Assembly (NCBI GenBank): GCA_021774785.1
Contig: JAJFIQ010000028.1
Location: 216,335-280,334 of the forward strand
Reading direction: 5' to 3'
Source: Emcibacter sp.
Lineage (GTDB): Bacteria > Pseudomonadota > Alphaproteobacteria > Sphingomonadales > Emcibacteraceae
Length of the DNA stretch: 64,000 bases
The stretch's first letter is position 1. Each line of letters begins with the position of its first letter. The translations under genes were made by a program, and so were the position numbers. The notes below the pieces were generated by a model. The model did no database searches. It worked only from the letters and a program-made list of their open reading frames with translations, and was not told the DNA's origin. This document shows, one piece after another, positions 18,153 to 25,246 of this stretch.

Positions 18153-18701
18153 ATGAAGACTGAAGCCGAACAATGGCGTGACGACATAATAGCTTTACTG
18201 CCCCGACTTAGGCGGTTTTCTTTTTCACTCACAGGCTCTGCCGCTGATGCGGATGACCTGCTGCAGAATACCATTGAAAAAGCGTTGTCAAGATACGACC
18301 AGTTCGAGCAGGGTACAGACCTTGATAAATGGATGTTTAGAATGTGCAAAAACCTTTGGATAGACGAATGGCGGTCACGAAAAGTCCGTGGACATAGCGT
18401 AGACCCCATGGATTATCAAAATGAACAATGGATAGACGGTGAAGATATTGCCATTAACAAACTGGGCATGTCAGAAGTCAAAACCGCCATGAATAAATTG
18501 CAAGATGAGCAGCGCGTCATTATTTTCCTTATAACCGTCGAAGGCTATTCCTATAAAGAAGCCTCAATCTTTCTGGATATCCCCATTGGAACTGTTATGA
18601 GCCGCCTTGCACGGGCGCGTAAAGCTCTGGAACTAGTGCTTAGTCCACCCATCAGCCCGGATGACATTGCAAACGGGAATAGGCAAAGGAGTCCGCTATG
18701 A
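18153..18701 (+). CDS. ECF-type RNA polymerase sigma factor
   Basis: 182-residue sigma-70-family protein with only regions 2 and 4. Region 2: LTGSAADADDLLQNTIEKAL and KWMFRMCKNLWIDEWR (-10 recognition). Region 4: LQDEQRVIIFLITVEGYSYKEA followed by IPIGTVMSRLARARKAL (the -35 binding helix-turn-helix). It overlaps the anti-sigma gene by 4 bp (ATGA at 18698-18701). A promoter of the form GGGAAT-N17-CGTTA stands before its own operon, the divergent protease and the downstream repeat gene, so it probably drives all three. The inducing signal is unknown. Confidence 0.93.
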   Translation: MKTEAEQWRDDIIALLPRLRRFSFSLTGSAADADDLLQNTIEKALSRYDQFEQGTDLDKWMFRMCKNLWIDEWRSRKVRGHSVDPMDYQNEQWIDGEDIAINKLGMSEVKTAMNKLQDEQRVIIFLITVEGYSYKEASIFLDIPIGTVMSRLARARKALELVLSPPISPDDIANGNRQRSPL

Positions 18702-19483
18702 TTATTACCGATGAAATACTGAATGCATATCTTGATGGTGAATTAACCGTTGAGGAAATAGCGGAAGTTGCCACGCAAATTGAAAAATCTCCTGAGTTGA
18801 TCAAACGCGTCGAGACTATGCGCCAGTATGACAAAACAATTGTCAGAACTTATCACGCCATTGATACAAAACCTATGCCCGACAGCATCATGGCCATGCT
18901 TGAAAATTTTCCGGAAAACCAGAAAACCGTCCTGCCTTTCAAAAAGAAGCCAACCGCACCCATAAGGTCACCAAAATGGCAAATGGCTATGGCGGCTAGT
19001 ATTGCACTATTCATCGGGTTTGGAGCCGGACAAACGCTTATGGCACCGTCTTCAGAGACAGCCACTTCTGCTGAGAATATTATGGTTCAGCAAAATTCCG
19101 GTATCATCGGGCCGGACAACATCCTTTTCTCCGCCCTTGAAAATCACCCAAGCGCAACCCCTTTTACCATACTTGCCGGCAATGATACCACGGTCATACC
19201 CGCTATGACCTTTCGTACAGCCGATAATGGTTATTGCCGTGAATATAGTGTCATAAGTCAGAAATCATCCACACAGAATGTGGCTTGCCGTGTTGAAAAC
19301 ACATGGCTCCTCAAACTATCTGTTGGAACAGCAGGCCAATCGCCATCAGAAAACGGACTGTACCAAACCGCAAGCCATCTGTACAATCCTGCCATCAATT
19401 CTATCATTCAGAATCTGATCGTTGGGGACGCCTTAAGCGCCGATGACGAAGCACAAGTCATGAAACAGAACTGGCATCAATAA
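18698..19483 (+). CDS. Membrane-bound anti-sigma factor
   Basis: 261 residues, translationally coupled to the sigma gene. The N-terminal cytoplasmic part starts ITDEILNAYLDGELT, the usual opening of anti-sigma domains, but I see no zinc HxxxCxxC motif. A single membrane segment lies near residues 92-112 (WQMAMAASIALFIGFGAGQ). The periplasmic C-terminal half of about 145 residues has two Cys (GYCREYS and NVACRVE) that could form a disulphide. It should hold the sigma factor inactive and release it on a periplasmic signal, perhaps proteolysis. Family assignment rests on position and architecture. Confidence 0.85.
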   Translation: MIITDEILNAYLDGELTVEEIAEVATQIEKSPELIKRVETMRQYDKTIVRTYHAIDTKPMPDSIMAMLENFPENQKTVLPFKKKPTAPIRSPKWQMAMAASIALFIGFGAGQTLMAPSSETATSAENIMVQQNSGIIGPDNILFSALENHPSATPFTILAGNDTTVIPAMTFRTADNGYCREYSVISQKSSTQNVACRVENTWLLKLSVGTAGQSPSENGLYQTASHLYNPAINSIIQNLIVGDALSADDEAQVMKQNWHQ

Positions 19484-19499
19484 TAATTTTTCTTTTCTC

Positions 19500-19527
19500 G
19501 GGAATAAAATAAGCGGGTCATCCGTTA
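19500..19527 (+). promoter_or_regulatory. ECF-type promoter of the helical-repeat gene
   Basis: GGGAAT (19500-19505), 17-nt spacer, CGTTA (19523-19527). It is the third occurrence of this exact architecture within 1.6 kb, 78 bp before ATG 19605. It would give a separate sigma-dependent transcript for the repeat protein. Confidence 0.8.
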
Positions 19528-19604
19528 AGCATTAAAAGGACGAAAATAACATTTCTCCTTTTTTACAAACCGCTTCTAGTAACAGAGAAAAGAAAGATAT
19601 AGTT

Positions 19605-20108
19605 ATGAAAATATTATCCCACACAGCAATTTATGTTGCGAGCTTTTTATGCGCCGCAAATATCAGTACATATTCTATGGCCGATGACAACGTGTCATCT
19701 GCTCTCACTGATGAACAGATCGCCGCCCGCGATGCTGCCAGAGAAGAGCATAGAGAAGCCCATGAAACAGCCAGAGAAGATAATCAGGCTGCGCGTGAAG
19801 CTGCCAGAGAAGAATATCGCACCGCCCGTGAAGTGGCGAGAGAAGAACATCGTGCCGCCCATGAAGAAGCACGCGAAGCTGGTGAAGTTATAGATGAAGC
19901 GGCCCGTGAAGCACACCGGGAAGCTCATGAAGCGGCCCGCGAAGCAAATCAGGAAGCACGCGAGGCAGCCCGTGAAGCAAGCCAAGAAACCCGTGAAGCT
20001 GCCCGTGAAGCACACCGGGAAGCCCATGAAGTTGTTAGAGAAGCCCGCATAGAAGCGCGTGAAGCAGCCAGAGATGCCGTCAATGATGCGACTGATGACG
20101 GCGAATAA
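19605..20108 (+). CDS. Secreted Ala/Arg/Glu-rich helical-repeat protein
   Basis: 167 residues. A signal peptide ends near TYSMA-DD (about residue 26). The mature chain is nearly all variants of AREAHREAHE and AAREEYR, mostly in 11-residue steps with some 7-8-residue steps, and ends NDATDDGE. Regular i/i+4 Glu-Arg pairs predict a long single alpha helix or hendecad coiled coil in the periplasm or outside. It has its own ECF-type promoter next to the sigma operon, so it is a likely main product of that regulon. No family recognised. A structural spacer, an inhibitor or substrate of the protease at 16398, or a surface-binding helix are all possible. Confidence 0.8.
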   Translation: MKILSHTAIYVASFLCAANISTYSMADDNVSSALTDEQIAARDAAREEHREAHETAREDNQAAREAAREEYRTAREVAREEHRAAHEEAREAGEVIDEAAREAHREAHEAAREANQEAREAAREASQETREAAREAHREAHEVVREARIEAREAARDAVNDATDDGE

Positions 20109-20127
20109 AATATAACCCCGCTCTGGG

Positions 20128-20146
20128 CAGCCCTAATATAGGGCTG
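20128..20146 (+). terminator. Hairpin after the repeat gene
   Basis: CAGCCCTA and TAGGGCTG form a perfect 8-bp stem with a 3-nt loop, 20 bp after the stop codon. There is no U-tract, so it may be a weak terminator or a 3'-end stabiliser. Confidence 0.5.
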
Positions 20147-20160
20147 TCTCGCTACGGGCG

Positions 20161-20486
20161 AAATATGACACTCCCCACATCAGCTTTAAATCGGATAGAC
20201 GCTTCAACCTTTCCATTGAGATGACAAGCCACTGGATCTTTCTTTTGAATATAGTGCATTTATTTCAGGTGCTGATGGATCGCCATGGGAAAGACAAAAT
20301 CAATGGGTTCTTGGGGCGGCATATTTTCTGAAAGATAGTGTAAAACTGTTTGCCGAAGGCATATTGGTTCAAGGCTACACACCCTTAAATTTCATCAGTG
20401 GCGGCAACTTGTTACCCGGCACAACTCACAGCGATCAAAATGTTCGCAATACAGGTGTTGTAATGGGTATAAATGTGGCATTCTAA
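20161..20486 (+). pseudogene. Remnant of an outer-membrane beta-barrel protein gene
   Basis: Translation from 20220 to the stop at 20484-20486 gives 88 codons without a start. They read like the C-terminus of a barrel: LDLSFEYSAFISGADGSPW, QWVLGAAYFLKDSVKLFAEG and a final GVVMGINVAF with terminal Phe. Just upstream, 20161-20219 in another frame reads HISFKSDRRFNLSIEM, which could be the preceding strand, so a frameshift near 20220 is likely. No signal peptide or first half exists nearby. This is a degraded 3' fragment, perhaps left when the repeat genes inserted or expanded here. Family not identifiable. Confidence 0.6.
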
Positions 20487-20546
20487 CTAGCCTGACTGGA
20501 AAATATAAAGGCTCTCTGTTCAAGGGGGCCTTTATTATTTTTAGGA

Positions 20547-22451
20547 TTACGGCACGGGGTCCTCAGCAGCAGCATCTTCTGCAGCTTCCTGTGCGGCCCG
20601 TTCAGCTTCCTCCTGTGCTGCCTGCTCAGCTTCCTCCTGTGCGGCCCGTTCAGCTTCCTCCTGTGCGGCCCGTTCAGCTTCTTCCTGTGCGGCCCGTTCA
20701 GCTTCCTCCTGTGCGGCCCGTTCAGCTTCCTCCTGTGCTGCCTGCTCAGCTTCCTCCTGTGCTGCCTGCTCAGCTTCCTCCTGTGCTGCCTGCTCAGCTT
20801 CCTCCTGTGCGGCCCGTTCAGCTTCCTCCTGTGCTGCCTGCTCAGCTTCCTCCTGTGCGGCCCGTTCAGCTTCTTCCTGTGCTGTCTGCTCAGCTTCCTC
20901 CTGTGCTGCCTGCTCAGCTTCATCCTGTGCCGCATCCTCTGCTTCATCCTGTGCCGCGTCCTCTGCTTCTTCCTGTGCGGCCTGCTCAGCTTCCTCCTGT
21001 GCGGCCTGCTCAGCTTCCTCCTGTGCCGCATCCTCAGCTTCATCCTGTGCCGCATCCTCAGCTTCATCCTGTGCCGCATCCTCAGCTTCATCCTGTGCCG
21101 CATCTTCAGCTTCATCCTGGGCCGCATCCTCAGCTTCCTCCTGTGCCGCATCCTCAGCTTCATCCTGTGCCGCATCCTCAGCTTCATCCTGGGCCGCATC
21201 TTCAGCATCTTTTACGGCGTCTTGTGCCGCCCGCTCAGCTTCCTTAGTGGCTTCCTGCGCCGCTTTTTCGGCTTCTTCAACAGCGTCCTGTGCGGCTCTC
21301 TCTGCTTCGCGGGTGGTACCCTCTTCTGCTTCTTCAGCCGCCTTAGCCCCATCCTCTGCCGCATCCTCAGCTTCACGGGCCGCATTTCCTGCATTTTCAA
21401 CCGTGTCTTCTGATTTATCTAACTCTTTTATAATGGTGCCAAGAGGCAATATATCCGTGATCAGATTATCCGATTGTAACGGTTCATTTTGGCCCGGTTT
21501 TTCAGAGGTGGTCATGCCGATAGTTTTCACATCTATCTTTGACATATCACCGGAACTATCGAGTAATCCGGTTACGATAACCCGATTTTTCTGAGGCTGG
21601 TCACTATCCCTACCGGAAACATCACCGGTCTCCTGCAAGGCTACACCACTGACATGTGACTTACCGTTTTCATCAGTTGTGTATATGCCCTGTACAGATA
21701 TGGCAGCCACGGATTTTGGAAATGGTAGAGCGGGCTGAACTTCAATAGCGGCGACTTTAAAACTGCCGTCGACAAATTGACCATCCACAATGATAATATT
21801 GCCTTTTTCATAGGTCACATCTTTGGAATCTATACGTAATGCGCCGACGGAGAAACCACTATCATCAGGGTCTGAGACTATGCCACGTACATGCTGTGGA
21901 GAATCTTTGGCAACGGACACTAGGCGTGTCGCGAAAATAATGCCATTTTCATCCCGAAAACCACTAACTGCGAGAACCATATCGTTTTTCTGAAGATCGT
22001 CCATGGGTAATGCCATAACCGTATCCGGAGAAAGACGCACGCTTTGCCCTAAAACCGTCAACTCTACCTCACCGCTAGCATTTATTTTGGCCTGTACAGG
22101 GCCGACGACTTCTTCAATAATACGGATAGATCGGGCCTCTATCCGGCCAGAAATATCATCAGTAACCACAGCTACGACCTGACCAAGGGCAAGATCGCCT
22201 GTTGTCTTATCTCCGGCCCTTTTAGAGACGAGCATATCATCAGGGTAATGAATCTCCACATCATTCACCCAAATGCTACCGAACTTATCAATACGACCAA
22301 ATATTCCCGTACCGCCTATACCGCCCGGTTGGACAGTGATACCGGTCCCGCCAATACCACCCGGCATCCGCCCAAGGGCAAACAGCAGGGCAGCTATAAA
22401 AAGTATAGTCCCCGCTATTATACGTAGGTCCATAGTCCAAATACGGTTCAT
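20547..22451 (-). CDS. Membrane-anchored DUF5666 protein with long octapeptide-repeat tail
   Basis: 634 residues. An N-terminal hydrophobic segment (IIAGTILFIAALLFALG) is followed by a Gly-rich turn with GGIGGTGI twice. Residues ~50-330 are repeated small beta domains of DUF5666 type (GIFGRIDKFGSIWVNDVEI, VRGIVSDPDDSGFSVGALRI, FVDGSFKVAAIEV). From residue ~355 the chain becomes Ala/Glu/Asp/Gln helix: three 11-residue units (DAVEEAEKAAQ type), then 26 units of 8 residues (DEAEDAAQ, EEAEQAAQ, EEAERAAQ; the last degenerate), ending AEDPVP. Charge shifts along the array from Asp-rich acidic units to Arg-containing ones. The start overlaps the DUF6502 stop by 4 bp (ATGA), so the two are coupled. 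Function unknown. Confidence 0.8.
   Translation of the reverse strand: MNRIWTMDLRIIAGTILFIAALLFALGRMPGGIGGTGITVQPGGIGGTGIFGRIDKFGSIWVNDVEIHYPDDMLVSKRAGDKTTGDLALGQVVAVVTDDISGRIEARSIRIIEEVVGPVQAKINASGEVELTVLGQSVRLSPDTVMALPMDDLQKNDMVLAVSGFRDENGIIFATRLVSVAKDSPQHVRGIVSDPDDSGFSVGALRIDSKDVTYEKGNIIIVDGQFVDGSFKVAAIEVQPALPFPKSVAAISVQGIYTTDENGKSHVSGVALQETGDVSGRDSDQPQKNRVIVTGLLDSSGDMSKIDVKTIGMTTSEKPGQNEPLQSDNLITDILPLGTIIKELDKSEDTVENAGNAAREAEDAAEDGAKAAEEAEEGTTREAERAAQDAVEEAEKAAQEATKEAERAAQDAVKDAEDAAQDEAEDAAQDEAEDAAQEEAEDAAQDEAEDAAQDEAEDAAQDEAEDAAQDEAEDAAQEEAEQAAQEEAEQAAQEEAEDAAQDEAEDAAQDEAEQAAQEEAEQTAQEEAERAAQEEAEQAAQEEAERAAQEEAEQAAQEEAEQAAQEEAEQAAQEEAERAAQEEAERAAQEEAERAAQEEAERAAQEEAEQAAQEEAERAAQEAAEDAAAEDPVP
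20565..21188 (-). repeat. 24-bp tandem repeat array (26 coding units)
   Basis: In-frame 24-bp units encode the octapeptide array of the DUF5666 protein. Unit variants are grouped along the array (DEAEDAAQ early, EEAERAAQ/EEAEQAAQ late), the signature of local unit duplication. Long open frames on the other strand and in other frames across this stretch are by-products of the repeat. Copy number could vary between strains. Confidence 0.9.
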
Positions 22452-23302
22452 GGCTTTCGCTCACTATCATCTTCAGCATAGAAATAAATACCAAAAGTTA
22501 CACGCTTTGTACCTTCCAAAGGTTTATTTTCTGCTTCAAGTAATTGCTGGGCTTCCCGGTTAAGGTTAAGCAACACATCCATGCCTTCTTTTTCCGCCCG
22601 CTTTTCAAGAAGTTTCACAGCGTCAGCACTCAAGCCATAATGATATACAGACCGTTCCAGAAAAGGCTTGTTAACACCCGCTATATTATTCCCGGCAGCG
22701 GCAAGATGATCATGTATATTCCGACCAAAATGAACCAGAAGTTCTTCCATATCCTCTCTTGGGATGAAAGCAGATTGTTTCAATATTACTGTATCATAAG
22801 GACCAAGGCTCAAAACCTGTCGCTTAACAAGGTCGTCCAGGACAGCCCGTGGCCGGATGTCTTTACTAATTGAGCTGACCAAAGCTTCAAAGGATGGGGT
22901 TTTGTCTTTAGTTTTAAATCTGGCGAGGACGGCAGGATCACCATGCTCATCCAAATATTCAGATGAGCCGCGCCATTTCGCAATGATTTGTGCGCCTAGA
23001 GAATTCGCAGCATGGGGAAGGTCATCTTCGCCGGCCTGTTCACGGAATTTCTTGATATCCTTACGGTGTACGCCAGTGACGAGTGAAATTCGGCTGTCGG
23101 TTGGTCTTTTATCAGGAACCAAACGGAAGTCTTTGTCAACGGTATCAACAAAAGCATGTTTAAGCATTTCTGAAACCATGGGGAAGGTTACGCCGTGGGT
23201 AATGAGGGTTTTGACGATTGGCCTCAGGATACGGCGGATAGCCTTCAGAAAGAAATCTGAAGGCTGTCCTGAGTTTGTAGCTTTTTTTGCGTCATTTTTC
23301 AT
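22448..23302 (-). CDS. DUF6502 family protein
   Basis: 284-residue soluble protein. The N-terminal part (IRRILRPIVKTLITHGVTFP, then MLKHAFVDTVDKDF and TDSRISLVTGVHRKDIKKF) looks like a helix-turn-helix-containing region, as in the DUF6502 family. The middle has WRGSSEYLDEHGDP; the C-terminal half is helical. No signal peptide, so it is probably cytoplasmic and perhaps DNA-binding. It is coupled to the DUF5666 gene by a 4-bp overlap and follows the barrel gene. It could be the operon's regulator, for instance binding the inverted repeat in the promoter at 24985-25013, but that is inference. Confidence 0.7.
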   Translation of the reverse strand: MKNDAKKATNSGQPSDFFLKAIRRILRPIVKTLITHGVTFPMVSEMLKHAFVDTVDKDFRLVPDKRPTDSRISLVTGVHRKDIKKFREQAGEDDLPHAANSLGAQIIAKWRGSSEYLDEHGDPAVLARFKTKDKTPSFEALVSSISKDIRPRAVLDDLVKRQVLSLGPYDTVILKQSAFIPREDMEELLVHFGRNIHDHLAAAGNNIAGVNKPFLERSVYHYGLSADAVKLLEKRAEKEGMDVLLNLNREAQQLLEAENKPLEGTKRVTFGIYFYAEDDSERKP

Positions 23303-23365
23303 TACGTCTCAAGGTTTATATTAATGAACCTGAAATTCTCCGAACCTGTATCGTCAATTGTTATC

Positions 23366-24304
23366 TTAAAATTCAAAACCGATCTCAAATGATACGAGGC
23401 TTTCCTTATAATCAGCTGAGGGCAGATTAGATGAGGCATCGGTATAGCGATATTTAAGACTGGCCGTAAAACTATCCCAAAATGGAATTTCAATCATGCT
23501 CTCAATACTGACACGCTCATCATCCCGTGCTACGCCCAATGATGGTGTTATGCCGTCATAATTGCGTTTTACGTAACGGCCACCGATGCGAAAGCGGGCA
23601 TCCCTGTCGCCCCAGGGGAATTTTACCTGATACCGTACCTTGGCATCATGACCATTATAATCGAAATGATCCGCGTTGGCATCAAGGCTATCATACCGAT
23701 AGCTGAACATAAGATATGTTTTAGATTTATTCGTGAAGTAAAATGCAGTGCCCCCAAGACTATGGGTTTGGGCATCACGATCATTGCTCGTTTCCAGATT
23801 TTTATCCGTATAGGAATAATCGGCACGAATATAAAGGGCCGGCGTCGCAAAGAATGCCACGTAAGGTGCTGCTTTATGGATTTGCAGAAAGCTTTCACCG
23901 CCAAGACTTGTATTAATATATAAATAGCTCACACCAAGATCAAAACCATCAAATTTATGTTTAGCCAGGGCTGTCAGCACATGAGACTGAAGATCAAAAT
24001 TAGTGGCATCTTCATGTAGACTCTGTGAAAAGCTGTAACCCACGTCAAAGGATGTCGCTTCATCGGCTTCAAATTCATAGTTGGCAGAAAAATCTATCAG
24101 GCCAGCGACATCGCCCTCACCCGTTTCAACGTCCACTTCCTGAACGGTGATATTACTGTCATATTCAATACCTGTACTCGCTTCGATGCTCCAGGGTTTG
24201 TTATCTGCTGCCAGTACTGACAGGGGATACATTGTTAGAAGAAATGCTATACTACTGCCCAGTGTTAAAGGCCGTGTAGATTGAAGAATAGTTTTTATGG
24301 TCAT
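23366..24304 (-). CDS. Outer-membrane beta-barrel protein
   Basis: 312 residues with a signal peptide ending near SVLA-ADNKPW. After WSIEASTGIEYDSNITVQE come alternating amphipathic strands (SFDVGYSFSQSLHED, LYIRADYSYTDKNLET, KTYLMFSYRYDSLDAN, FTASLKYRYTDASS), ending SFEIGFEF with a C-terminal Phe, the BAM recognition signature. About 12-14 strands are likely. The GIEYDSN opening recalls the barrel part of Slam/DUF560 proteins, but the usual TPR half is absent. It lies between the secreted repeat-protein gene and DUF6502-DUF5666, so it may be the outer-membrane partner of these helical proteins. Confidence 0.8.
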   Translation of the reverse strand: MTIKTILQSTRPLTLGSSIAFLLTMYPLSVLAADNKPWSIEASTGIEYDSNITVQEVDVETGEGDVAGLIDFSANYEFEADEATSFDVGYSFSQSLHEDATNFDLQSHVLTALAKHKFDGFDLGVSYLYINTSLGGESFLQIHKAAPYVAFFATPALYIRADYSYTDKNLETSNDRDAQTHSLGGTAFYFTNKSKTYLMFSYRYDSLDANADHFDYNGHDAKVRYQVKFPWGDRDARFRIGGRYVKRNYDGITPSLGVARDDERVSIESMIEIPFWDSFTASLKYRYTDASSNLPSADYKESLVSFEIGFEF

Positions 24305-24338
24305 TGGTAGTAGTTCCCTCTGATGTTTTTATACGATG

Positions 24339-24374
24339 AGCTTGACGAGGTAATAATACTGATCCCGTCAAGCT
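24339..24374. other. Intercistronic hairpin between repeat-protein and barrel genes
   Basis: AGCTTGACG (24339-24347) and CGTCAAGCT (24366-24374) form a perfect 9-bp stem, extended by GG/CC after a one-base mismatch. It lies in the gap between the first and second genes of the minus-strand operon. It could partly terminate or stabilise the upstream message so that the repeat protein is made in excess. Confidence 0.55.
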
Positions 24375-24451
24375 TTTAAATCAAATTTATTGTCGTTACT
24401 TTCATTTATAGAAAACCATCCTGTAATTAAGGCTAGGTGGTATTCAATAGA

Positions 24452-24862
24452 TCAAGTGTTATCATCTACTGAATCTGATGCTTCATCATTAGCCTCTTCC
24501 TCAGCAGCTTCACGGGCAGCATCTTCAGCTTCCTCAGCAGCTTCACGGGTGGCATCTTCAGCTTCCTCAGCAGCTTCACGGGCAACATGCTCAGCTTCGG
24601 TTTCCGTGCCACTGCGGTGAGTTTCTTCTTCTGCTTCATCTTCAGCAGCTTCACGGGCAGCATGCTCAGCTTCGGTTTCCGTGCCGTCTCTATGATTTTC
24701 CGTTTCATTCTCAACTTCATCAGATATCGTTTCTGGATCATCACTACTTATTACAAATCTATTATCTTGGGCGAAGTCGCTATCGGCAAAAACAATGGCA
24801 CATGGATAGGTCAGTGCAATAGCCGTACTGAGTAACAGTGTTTTCAAAGTTGCTTTGGTCAT
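24452..24862 (-). CDS. Secreted acidic Ala/Glu-rich helical-repeat protein
   Basis: ~136 residues. The signal peptide (TLLLSTAIALTYPCAIVFA-DS) ends near residue 27. The mature chain has two copies of a block HRxGTETEAEHxAREAAE and then 11-residue units EAEDATREAAE/EAEDAAREAAE, ending SDSVDDNT. Strongly acidic, where the 19605 protein is more balanced in Arg and Glu, so the two could associate. ATG 24862 has AAGGGA upstream. First gene of the operon with the barrel, DUF6502 and DUF5666 genes, driven by the promoter at 24985-25013. No known family. Confidence 0.8.
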   Translation of the reverse strand: MTKATLKTLLLSTAIALTYPCAIVFADSDFAQDNRFVISSDDPETISDEVENETENHRDGTETEAEHAAREAAEDEAEEETHRSGTETEAEHVAREAAEEAEDATREAAEEAEDAAREAAEEEANDEASDSVDDNT

Positions 24863-24984
24863 CGTGGTCCCTTTCATTATAATTTTTACTCTGTGGCAGT
24901 CTTCATGAACACGCCGTTGAGTTCTCCGGTAGTCTAGTGACCAATCCCGAGCATTATGTAAACGGAAGTGGTAAATGAAAAATT

Positions 24985-25013
24985 AATATATGTGGGAAAA
25001 TTTCCCACGTCAA
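24985..25013 (-). promoter_or_regulatory. Sigma70-type promoter with an inverted-repeat operator filling the spacer
   Basis: On the minus strand TTGACG (25013-25008), 17-nt spacer, TATATT (24990-24985). Between the boxes sits GTGGGAAA-N-TTTCCCAC (24992-25008), two perfect 8-nt arms around one base, overlapping the last base of the -35 box. This is a classic layout for tight repression. The leader to ATG 24862 is about 115 nt. The whole 24863-25246 gap shows no other feature; no GGGAAT-N17-CGTTA match was found here. Confidence 0.75.
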
Positions 25014-25246
25014 TCCAAAATCAAGAGAAACAAAGCTTTGTTAACCATATTTAAAAGGGCGTTACTTCGCCTGACCCGCAGAAAACATCAAAAAGGGGAT
25101 AAAAAACAGTATATTTTTTATGCTTATGGTTAACGTAATGGAACCATATTCAGACGTTTTAGAACGACAATTTTTGCGAATCACCCATAAATAAGCCAAA
25201 TCCAGTGCGGCCACTATGATTCGAACGAGATTTAATGTTTAAGAAA

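Noticed and set aside
19605..20027. Alternative ORFs on both strands within the 19605 repeat gene
   Set aside because: They lack signal peptides and promoters and are by-products of the biased, repetitive codons.
20565..21188. Possible CRISPR or satellite array
   Set aside because: Units are contiguous, coding and without spacers; no cas genes nearby.
20483..21247. Long open frames antisense to, and out of frame with, the DUF5666 repeat array (Arg/His-rich and Pro-rich translations)
   Set aside because: They arise automatically because a 24-bp repeat without stops stays open in several frames; there is no start context or other support.
24863..25060. GGGATT at the 24452 operon as a fourth ECF promoter
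   Set aside because: It lacks the sixth-base match and has no CGTTA 17 nt later; the sigma70-type promoter explains the operon better.
25205..25235. tRNA-like T-loop GATTCGAAC
   Set aside because: No matching acceptor, D or anticodon arms could be folded around it.
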